A stretch of 6,715 nucleotides of DNA, from NCBI GenBank assembly GCA_022865845.1, contig JALHUC010000522.1, forward strand, positions 1 through 6,715. The letters are read 5' to 3'. The DNA is from a bacterium (GTDB taxonomy: Bacteria; BMS3Abin14). The position numbers and the translations under genes are program-made. The notes below the pieces were generated by a model. That model did no database searches, was not told the origin of the DNA, and saw nothing but the letters and a program-made list of their open reading frames with translations. Of this stretch, positions 1 through 5,039 are shown one piece after another (position 1 is the stretch's first letter; each line of letters begins with the position of its first letter).

Positions 1-558
1 CAGGTACAGGGCCCCCTTGTCCATGAGGTTGGTGGTGCCGGTGGTGAGGGTCACATGGCTAACCCCATCCAGCCTTTTTGCAGCTTCCGCGACCTCCGCA
101 AGCTGAGCGGGGGTCTTGGTATGTATCGTCGCGCCGCTTTCCAGCGAGACCCCGATGGCACAGAAGCGACATCGTGTATCCATGTTGTTGTACCGTACGC
201 ACTCCTGAACCACCGTGGTGGCCAGGCAATCGGACCCGTGCAGCCTGGCTATCTTCCTGTACGAGATCCCTTCCTTCGTTTCCAGTTCGTAAAACCTTGG
301 AGAGTTCACCCTCCTGGCGATATCCACCACCTTGCCGTTCTTCTTGATGACGGCCCGGTCGTTGTGGTTCTCCAGAACGTACTCAGAGTTCCTGACAAAC
401 TCTCCCAAAGTAGGGACCATCAGGGTGATGCCATCGGAAAAGACGATCGCGCTGTCATCAGTAGGCCCAGCGCCACCTTTTCTGGACATGCCTTTATCGC
501 AAGTACGAATACCTCGTCTCTGCAATTCGACAATATCTCTCAGCCTTCCCTGCATCAC
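1..558 (-). CDS. nitD: MSMEG_0568-family radical SAM protein (Nit1C cluster), N-terminal part, truncated by window edge
   Basis: I translated this by hand from the minus strand; it is open to base 1, so the C-terminal part lies outside the window. The 186 visible codons begin VMQGRLRDIVELQRRGIRT and contain RKGGAGPTDD (about residues 26-35), PRFYELETKEGISY (87-100), ALLHG-like ARLHGSD and then the cysteine cluster QECVRYNNMDTRCRFCAIG, with Cys 120, 130 and 133. These cysteines should hold the [4Fe-4S] cluster that cleaves S-adenosylmethionine. The spacing is CX9CX2C rather than the usual CX3CX2C, which agrees with my memory of the MSMEG_0568 family. The following KTPAQLAEVAEAAKRLDGV and TLTTGTTN segments are also typical of that family. 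Start: GTG at 558 has AGGAG (568-572) nine bases upstream; the adjacent ATG at 555 is the alternative. It is the third gene after nitB and the amidohydrolase, 147 bases below the latter. The substrate is unknown; the family belongs to the Nit1C cluster associated with cyanide assimilation. Confidence 0.87.
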   Translation of the reverse strand, partial: MMQGRLRDIVELQRRGIRTCDKGMSRKGGAGPTDDSAIVFSDGITLMVPTLGEFVRNSEYVLENHNDRAVIKKNGKVVDIARRVNSPRFYELETKEGISYRKIARLHGSDCLATTVVQECVRYNNMDTRCRFCAIGVSLESGATIHTKTPAQLAEVAEAAKRLDGVSHVTLTTGTTNLMDKGALYL

Positions 559-617
559 CCTGACAGTCTCCTGTAGTTTAGGTCGATGATTACTGGTGAC
601 CTCTCTCTGGTTGATAA

Positions 618-704
618 CCTCGCGAAAAGTCTCTTCGAAACTTTTCGCGAGGCGGTCCCGCCGATGGCGGGACTGCTTGATGGACTTTTTGCTAGTCCAT
701 CAAG
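618..704. repeat. Three back-to-back perfect hairpins between amidohydrolase and radical SAM genes
   Basis: Hairpin A has 13-bp arms CCTCGCGAAAAGT (618-630) and its exact complement (640-652) around a 9-nt loop. Hairpin B has 8-bp arms GTCCCGCC (655-662) and 666-673 around GAT. Hairpin C has 11-bp arms CTTGATGGACT (676-686) and 694-704 around a 7-nt loop. Only two bases separate each hairpin from the next. The block starts just after the amidohydrolase stop codon (706-708) and ends about 46 bases before the radical SAM ribosome-binding site. None is followed by a T run on either strand, so they do not look like intrinsic terminators. The 3' arm of A (640-651) and the apex of C (684-695) agree at 10 of 12 bases, which suggests related repeat units. 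They could stabilise or process the operon mRNA, or be a dispersed REP-like element; the sequence alone cannot decide. Confidence 0.85.
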
Positions 705-705
705 G

Positions 706-1575
706 CTAAACGCCGAACAGTCTCTCGGCATTTGCCCAGAATATATTGTTCCTCAGCTCTTCGGACATCTCAAGCCCATCGATCTTATAGTACTCGCCCC
801 AGAAATCGCTCCACGGTTCGTCCGAGGAGAAGAGAACGCGGTCCTCACCTATCCCCTGCTTCTCGATCTCATCGCAAAGCCAGCGGGGACAGAAACCGAC
901 GGCCCAGGAGGTGTCGGTGTAGACCTTGTACCCCTCACGAACGAGGTTGAAGAACTCCGGGATGAATTTGATATGCCCTGAAACACCTCCGCCGGCGTGG
1001 ACGACGTGGATTTTGAGCTCCTTGCCGAACTGCCGGACGAACTTGATGCAGTTGCTGACGTCGGATCCACCGCCGGGGCTGGTGTGAAGATGCAGCACGT
1101 GGTCGTGTTTCCTGGCCGCTGCCAGCACCGCGTCCCAACCTACCTTGGCGTCATCGTCCCACTCTTCCGGATCCCAGGTGCCACCAAGGAGACAGGTGGA
1201 CTTGAGGACCTTGATCCCGGGTTCGCCAGCGTACTTCATCGCCTCTAACGTGGCATCCTTCATCTTGCCCATGGGGGAAAACCAGACCCCCCCGATGATC
1301 CTTCCGTCGGGGTTGGCGCACGCGTCGAGAACCACCGGGTTAAGCCCGAAGGGCTGGGTAGGATCCGGGATCCCGTAGTTGGACATCACCACTGCCCGGT
1401 CCACGCCCAGTTGGTCCATGAGGGCGATCTTGGCAGCACGATCCTTGTCGTCGAACACAGTAGGGCTGACAGGCTCCGGAATGCCGTAATAGGGGAACTT
1501 ATCCATCTCCCCAATGTGGCAATGTGAGTCAAAAACCTTCCGGTCGACCTTTAGCCCGCTCTTGAAACGTCCCAT
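706..1575 (-). CDS. Amidohydrolase-2 family metal-dependent hydrolase (possible decarboxylase) in Nit1C-like operon
   Basis: This 289-aa protein has the layout of the amidohydrolase superfamily TIM barrel of the AMD-2/ACMSD type. The N-terminal metal motif is FDSHCHIG (His18, His20), followed by IKVLKST near 121-127, HLH in LHLHTSPGG (His162, His164), VVHAGGG (His193, with His190 nearby) and FSSDEPW with Asp252 at the strand-8 acid position. These are the expected ligands for one or two divalent metals. Members of this family hydrolyse C-N or C-O bonds or decarboxylate; the substrate cannot be read from sequence. It is cytoplasmic, as no signal peptide is seen. The start ATG at 1575 has a strong AGGAGG-type site (CCTCCT on the plus strand, 1585-1590). 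It lies 68 bases after nitB and ahead of the radical SAM gene, the position held by the nitrilase (nitC, sll0784-type) in the usual Nit1C order. A functional replacement is an inference. Confidence 0.88.
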   Translation of the reverse strand: MGRFKSGLKVDRKVFDSHCHIGEMDKFPYYGIPEPVSPTVFDDKDRAAKIALMDQLGVDRAVVMSNYGIPDPTQPFGLNPVVLDACANPDGRIIGGVWFSPMGKMKDATLEAMKYAGEPGIKVLKSTCLLGGTWDPEEWDDDAKVGWDAVLAAARKHDHVLHLHTSPGGGSDVSNCIKFVRQFGKELKIHVVHAGGGVSGHIKFIPEFFNLVREGYKVYTDTSWAVGFCPRWLCDEIEKQGIGEDRVLFSSDEPWSDFWGEYYKIDGLEMSEELRNNIFWANAERLFGV

Positions 1576-1643
1576 AATAATGCCCCTCCTTTTGTTACAG
1601 ATACTGAAGTGTTACCGCCGCAATAAAGTCGGCAACAGAGGGA

Positions 1644-2129
1644 TTACAACGTCCACGTGGCCAGTATCAGGGCGCCAGCTCTCTGGTGCTCGATGGTGCA
1701 GTCCAGCACGTCCAGAGGGTCGCAGAGGGTGACGCCGTCCATTACGTCCTCTTCCCTGTGGCCGTAGAGGGCGGCGAGGGCGAACCGGCAGGCCAGGATC
1801 TTCCCGCCTTCGTTCATGATCACCTGGAGCTGTTTGTTGAAAGCCAGGTGTCCGGGGAAAGCCTCGTCGCCCACGTTGGGGTAACCGCGGGAGCTGGCGG
1901 CCATGAGGACGCCGGGCCCATACAGGAGAAGGGTGGTGTCGAAGCCCTTGCGCACAATTCTTGTGGTGGTGAGCAGGTTGATCAGGCCAACGGAGCCTTC
2001 GTAAGGTACCGTGTGCATCGTGATCAGGGCCTTGTCACCTGGCCGAGCCTTGTAATCCTCGAACAACTTGGGGCTCATGCTAACGATCGAGTCCCCAGCC
2101 TTCGGTTTCGCAATGTCGACTTTAGCCAT
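1644..2129 (-). CDS. nitB: MSMEG_0572/Sll0783 family protein (NitB), DsrE-like fold likely
   Basis: This 161-aa protein starts MAKVDIAKPKAGDSIV and is recognised as the MSMEG_0572/Sll0783 family by PGDKALITMHTVPYEGSVGL (30-49), RKGFDTTLLLYGPGV (60-74), GDEAFPGHLAFNKQL (87-101), GGKILACRFALAALYGH (108-124) and the conserved ending ILATWTL. The alternating strand/helix pattern and a cysteine at 114 after a hydrophobic strand resemble DsrE-type small proteins, but a catalytic role is unproven. Known for the family: Sll0783 is induced by nitrogen starvation in Synechocystis, and NitB is the highly conserved first gene of the Nit1C cluster linked to cyanide assimilation. I chose the ATG at 2129 because AGGAG (CTCCT on the plus strand, 2137-2141) lies seven bases upstream; a longer GTG reading frame from 2165 adds an Arg-rich tail and lacks such a site. 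It is the first gene after the sigma-54 promoter at 2208-2223. Confidence 0.9.
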   Translation of the reverse strand: MAKVDIAKPKAGDSIVSMSPKLFEDYKARPGDKALITMHTVPYEGSVGLINLLTTTRIVRKGFDTTLLLYGPGVLMAASSRGYPNVGDEAFPGHLAFNKQLQVIMNEGGKILACRFALAALYGHREEDVMDGVTLCDPLDVLDCTIEHQRAGALILATWTL

Positions 2130-2207
2130 GTCATCTCTCCTTTTTCGTCTGCGTTCCACTGGCACAAACCACCGTGAAACTCGGTTAGGTCAATCTATAT
2201 AGTTTAG

Positions 2208-2223
2208 TGCAACGGGCATGCCA
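2208..2223 (-). promoter_or_regulatory. Sigma-54 (-24/-12) promoter of the nitB operon
   Basis: On the minus strand this reads TGGCATGCCCGTTGCA, against the consensus TGGCACG-N4-TTGCA. Only one of the defined positions differs, and the invariant GG and GC are ten bases apart, as required. The predicted transcription start is near 2197, giving a leader of about 68 bases before the nitB ATG. A gene for a sigma-54 activator is divergently encoded next door, which supports the call strongly. Confidence 0.88.
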
Positions 2224-2288
2224 TGTAACCGAATTTTTCAACCTGCTGTTTTTATATACTTTTTCAAAAAAAATGGCCACAGCCTCAC

Positions 2289-2336
2289 AACGGTTTTTCA
2301 TAAATAACGAAAAATCGTTTGACATACCACGATTTA
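2289..2336. promoter_or_regulatory. Candidate activator-binding site (UAS): overlapping inverted repeats
   Basis: AACGGTTTTTC (2289-2299) and GAAAAATCGTT (2309-2319) are complementary at 10 of 11 positions with a 9-base spacer. A third half-site ACGATTT (2330-2336) is an exact inverted match to AAATCGT (2312-2318). The centre of the first pair lies about 107 bp upstream of the predicted nitB start, a usual distance for an enhancer-type site of a sigma-54 activator. A related half-site-like CCGAATTTTTC is at 2229-2239. That the neighbouring activator binds here is an inference from position and symmetry. Confidence 0.55.
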
Positions 2337-2348
2337 TCGCCTTTTATT
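2319..2348 (+). promoter_or_regulatory. Possible sigma-70-type promoter of the sigma-54 activator gene
   Basis: A perfect -35-like TTGACA (2319-2324) is followed after 17-18 bases by TTTTAT/TTTATT (2342-2348), a 4-of-6 match to TATAAT. Transcription would begin at or next to the ATG at 2354, giving a leaderless mRNA; this fits the lack of a ribosome-binding site there. The -35 touches the inverted repeat, so the activator could repress its own gene. An alternative -10, TATACT (2255-2260), has only a poor -35 upstream. Confidence 0.35.
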
Positions 2349-2353
2349 TGGGT

Positions 2354-3973
2354 ATGCAATCCTACACCGACAAGGACCTGCATGCCTTTCACCAACTCCT
2401 ACTGGAGATGGCACGGCAGCTCTCCCTGGGCAATCTCCTCTCCCTCATCGTGGAGAGGCTCTCCGATTTCGAGGAGATCGCCATCGCCCGCCTCTGGCTT
2501 ATCAGGCCGGCTGACATCTGTTCCTCCTGCCCCATGCAAGCTGAATGTACCGAACGGAGCAGTTGCCTTCACCTCATGGCCAGCGCCGGACGGTCCCTCT
2601 ACCCCGCCATCGGTAACTGGTCAAACACCGACGGGCAGTTCAGGCGCTTCCCCATCGGCGGCAGGAAGGTCGGGAGGGTCGCGCAGTCGGGGAAACCCCT
2701 TGAGATCAACGATATCTGGGAACCCGCCGACGGGGTCGTTGACAAGGAGTGGGCCCAGAGGGAGAGGATAAGCAGTTTCGCTGGGCAGCCCCTCATCTAT
2801 CGGGGTGAGACCCTCGGGGTCCTGGCCATCTTCTCGCGAAAAAGCATCAAAGAGGGAATCCCTCCCATGCTTCGGATGCTGGCGGACCATGCCGCCATAT
2901 CCATTTGCAACGCCCGGGCCTTCGAGGAGATCACCCACCTGAAGAGCCAGTTCGAGGCAGAGAACATCTACCTGAAAGAGGAGTTTCACACCGCTCAGGC
3001 ATTTGGGGACATCATCGGGCAGAGCCCGGCCCACAACAACGTGCTTCAGCAGATCGAGCTGGTGGCCCCTACCGATGCAAGCGTCCTTATTTTGGGCGAG
3101 ACCGGCACCGGGAAAGAACTCATTGCCAGGCAGGTTCACCAGAAGAGCAACAGGAACATGAAGCCCATGGTCAAGGTGAACTGTGCCGCGGTGCCCACGG
3201 AACTGTGGAACAGCGAGTTTCTCGGCCACGTGAAGGGTGCCTTCACCGGTGCGGTGAAGGACCGGGTGGGCAGGCTAAGCGCCGCGGATGGCGGCACCAT
3301 GCTCCTGGACGAGGTAGGGGAAACACCCCTCGGACACCAGAGCAAGCTCCTCCGAGTCCTGCAGGAGGGGGAGTTCGAGAAGGTTGGTGAGGAGAAAACC
3401 CAGAAGGTGGACATCCGGTTCATCTCCGCCACCAACAGGTCGCTGCACAGCGACCTGGAGTCGGGACGGTTCAGAAAGGACCTCTTTTACCGTCTCAACG
3501 TCTTCCCCATAGAGGTGGCGCCTCTCAGGGAGCGCAGGGAGGACATCCCCCTTCTGGCGGAATACTTTCTGGGCATTTCGGCCAGGAAGATGAATCGCAG
3601 CAAACTCACCCTAACCAGCGAACATTTAAGGGCACTGCAGGAGTACGACTGGCCAGGGAATATCAGGGAGATGCAGAACATCCTGGAACGCGCCATGATC
3701 AGGTCACGTTCGGGGAAAGTCCACCTGGACCTGAACGGACCCATCGAACCCACTATGCCTACGTCCAAAAAAACCGTGTTGAACCCGGACCAGACTGTCG
3801 AGGTGCTACCCGAAGCCAAGGTAAGGAAGATGATAAGGGAAAACACCATGGCGGCCCTTAGCAGTACCGACTGGAAGGTTTATGGTTCAGGCGGAGCCGC
3901 CGAACTTCTCGGGATTCAGCCCACCACCCTCATGAGCAGGATGAAAAAGATGGGGCTGGAAAAGCCCCGGTAG
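2354..3973 (+). CDS. GAF-domain sigma-54-dependent transcriptional activator, Fis-type HTH
   Basis: This 539-aa protein has three parts. An N-terminal GAF sensor spans about residues 25-190. An AAA+ sigma-54 interaction domain spans about 217-455, with Walker A GETGTGKE (248-255), the sigma-54-contacting GAFTGA loop (295-300), Walker B TMLLDE (315-320), LFYRLNVF (377-384) and WPGNIREM (433-440). A C-terminal Fis-type helix-turn-helix, GGAAELLGIQPTTLMSRMKK, lies at 513-532. The GAF domain carries four cysteines (56, 59, 65, 71; CX2CX5CX5C), possibly a metal or Fe-S site. No receiver domain is present, so it should sense a ligand or redox state directly. The frame is open back to a GTG at 2207, but I prefer ATG 2354: the extra stretch is AT-rich, overlaps the sigma-54 promoter and the inverted repeats, and encodes no recognisable domain. 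Neither 2354 nor the ATG at 2273 has a good ribosome-binding site. It is divergent from nitB, so it is the probable activator of that operon. Confidence 0.93.
   Translation: MQSYTDKDLHAFHQLLLEMARQLSLGNLLSLIVERLSDFEEIAIARLWLIRPADICSSCPMQAECTERSSCLHLMASAGRSLYPAIGNWSNTDGQFRRFPIGGRKVGRVAQSGKPLEINDIWEPADGVVDKEWAQRERISSFAGQPLIYRGETLGVLAIFSRKSIKEGIPPMLRMLADHAAISICNARAFEEITHLKSQFEAENIYLKEEFHTAQAFGDIIGQSPAHNNVLQQIELVAPTDASVLILGETGTGKELIARQVHQKSNRNMKPMVKVNCAAVPTELWNSEFLGHVKGAFTGAVKDRVGRLSAADGGTMLLDEVGETPLGHQSKLLRVLQEGEFEKVGEEKTQKVDIRFISATNRSLHSDLESGRFRKDLFYRLNVFPIEVAPLRERREDIPLLAEYFLGISARKMNRSKLTLTSEHLRALQEYDWPGNIREMQNILERAMIRSRSGKVHLDLNGPIEPTMPTSKKTVLNPDQTVEVLPEAKVRKMIRENTMAALSSTDWKVYGSGGAAELLGIQPTTLMSRMKKMGLEKPR
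3944..3968 (-). terminator. Possible intrinsic terminator for the TSUP gene, inside the activator's 3' end
   Basis: Read on the minus strand, GGGGCT (3968-3963), loop TTTCC, AGCCCC (3957-3952), then ATC and a run of five T (3948-3944). The stem is only 6 bp but GC-rich. It lies about 50 bases past the TSUP stop codon, within the last codons of the converging activator gene. Confidence 0.45.
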
Positions 3974-4019
3974 CACCCCTTTCCCCTGGACCGCCCCTCT
4001 TTCAGCATCGCCTTCACCA

Positions 4020-4748
4020 TTAACCGATCACCGTTTTTCCCAGCATGAAGATACCTAAGAGTACCAGGAGGACGTTCAACACTTTCCTGTAGGCATCCGA
4101 TTCGATCCTGTGGAACAGGTACGAACCCGCCAGCACGCCCGTAACAAGAGCTGGAAGGCCCGCGGCGAAGAGTACGAGGACCTCCCCGGTCATAAGACCG
4201 CCTACAGCTTGAACGGCGCCTGTTGCCAGGCTGGTAACCAGAAAAAAACCAACCAGGGTGGACTTTATGGGGAGTTTGCCCCACGGCTGCAGAGCCGTGT
4301 AGATGATGACCGGAGGCCCATTGGCGCTGATGCTCCCTCCCAGGACACCGGACAGGAAACCCACGGGCCACGCCCATCCGGCGGCGATCTCTCGCTCGGG
4401 GACCCCTTTCCACATGAGGTAGGCAGGGAAAAAGATCAGCACCAACCCGATAACCAGCTCCAGAAAACCGGTGGACATCGTCTTCAATATGTAGACGCCA
4501 CAGAGGATCCCCGGAGCGGATGCCATGAGCAGAACACGAACCCTTTTCCACTCAAGATGTCTGTGAACTTGAAAGAGGAGGATCATATTGATACAGGCTC
4601 CCAGGAGGACAATCAGGGGGATCACCGTTTTGACTCCCGTGAGCATGGTCAGCAGGGGCAGCAGAACCAGGGTAGACCCGAACCCGGTAAAGCCCTGGGT
4701 GAACCCGGCGACGAAAATAATGAGATGGAAGTATATGTTATCAGTCAT
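4020..4748 (-). CDS. TSUP family permease (TauE/SafE, sulfite/sulfonate/organic anion type)
   Basis: This 242-aa, very hydrophobic protein has about eight predicted membrane segments. The two family hallmark regions occur at the start of each half: GFTQGFTGFGSTLVLLPLL (15-33) and GFLSGVLGGSISANGPPVII (130-149). Length is normal for the family (about 240-260). TSUP proteins sit in the inner membrane and move small anions, mainly sulfur compounds such as sulfite, sulfoacetate or taurine, or carboxylates; the substrate cannot be assigned here. The start ATG at 4748 has AAAGGA only two bases upstream, a tight spacing, but no better in-frame start is visible before the first membrane segment. It converges on the activator gene with 46 bases between stop codons and is divergent from the efflux gene at 5040. 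No tie to the Nit1C-like operon is shown by the sequence. Confidence 0.9.
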   Translation of the reverse strand: MTDNIYFHLIIFVAGFTQGFTGFGSTLVLLPLLTMLTGVKTVIPLIVLLGACINMILLFQVHRHLEWKRVRVLLMASAPGILCGVYILKTMSTGFLELVIGLVLIFFPAYLMWKGVPEREIAAGWAWPVGFLSGVLGGSISANGPPVIIYTALQPWGKLPIKSTLVGFFLVTSLATGAVQAVGGLMTGEVLVLFAAGLPALVTGVLAGSYLFHRIESDAYRKVLNVLLVLLGIFMLGKTVIG

Positions 4749-4891
4749 GGTCCTTTAACCGCGCACCAACAACAGGAAACAGTGTCCAGGGGCCAGGGTC
4801 TAAAATACAGTGTTTCCGGGCTGTTGTCTGGAAAAGACTAAAGACCAGTTAAAAGTGAACGGTGAATAGGAAAAACTGTCATCGCTCCCCT

Positions 4892-4938
4892 TTCACTCTT
4901 CACTCTTCACTCTTCACTCTTCACTCTTCACTCTTCAC
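4892..4938. repeat. Heptanucleotide tandem array (TTCACTC), 6.7 copies
   Basis: Six full units and a final TTCAC run without a single mismatch over 47 bases. The array is intergenic, about 100 bases upstream of the efflux gene start and just upstream of its presumed promoter. Perfect identity suggests active slippage or recent expansion, so copy number may differ between strains. Confidence 0.97.
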
Positions 4939-4980
4939 GATTTTAGCTTACTTGTTGCTGTTCTTTTTCAGAATAAGTCT

Positions 4981-4986
4981 TATAAT
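4981..4986 (+). promoter_or_regulatory. Candidate -10 box upstream of the outer-membrane efflux gene
   Basis: A perfect TATAAT lies 53 bases before the ATG at 5040. No good -35 sits at 16-18 bases; TTGCTG (4955-4960) is 20 bases away. A start near 4993 would give a leader of about 47 bases. GGAG (5022-5025) is the only visible ribosome-binding sequence and is rather far (14 bases) from the ATG. Confidence 0.45.
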
Positions 4987-5039
4987 TCACATTTTGCCGC
5001 CCATTAAATCAATCGTCTTCTGGAGAATTAACTGCCAAG

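Larger units (their letters stand above)
4749..5039. other. 291-bp divergent intergenic region with repeats, no gene seen
   Basis: The part next to the TSUP gene contains an imperfect inverted repeat, ACAACAGGAAACA (4769-4781) against TGTTTCCGGGCTGTTGT (4811-4827), the second arm carrying a short insertion. Inside it is a copy of a motif shared with the gap after the efflux gene (4779-4806). A two-unit GTGAACG/GTGAATA repeat (4855-4868) is the complementary-strand version of the heptamer array that follows at 4892. The right end is AT-rich and holds a TATAAT box. An open frame crossing the array translates the repeat as SLFTLHS units and runs out of frame into the next gene; I do not regard it as coding. 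Confidence 0.7.

Noticed and set aside
55..576. Plus-strand open frame of 173 codons
   Set aside because: It is antisense to the radical SAM gene, whose translation shows clear family motifs; the plus-strand product has no recognisable features.
618..704. Triple hairpin block as a CRISPR remnant
   Set aside because: The arms differ from one hairpin to the next and no regular repeat-spacer pattern exists.
1576..1643. Weak hairpin between nitB and the amidohydrolase as a terminator
   Set aside because: The arms (about 7 bp with a mismatch) enclose a 12-base loop and no T run follows, so read-through within an operon is more likely.
2158..2175. TGGCAC on the plus strand as a second sigma-54 promoter
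   Set aside because: No GC-containing -12 element follows at the required spacing (the sequence there is CACCGTG).
1686..2177. Plus-strand open frame of 163 codons
   Set aside because: Shadow of nitB on the other strand; the minus-strand protein matches a known family from end to end.
2207..2353. 49-residue N-terminal extension of the activator
   Set aside because: AT-rich, overlaps the nitB sigma-54 promoter and the inverted repeats, and encodes no recognisable domain; kept only as an alternative start.
4110..4841. Plus-strand open frame of 243 codons
   Set aside because: Antisense to the TSUP permease; the product is Gln/Gly/Arg-rich with no domain, as expected from the complement of a membrane-protein gene.
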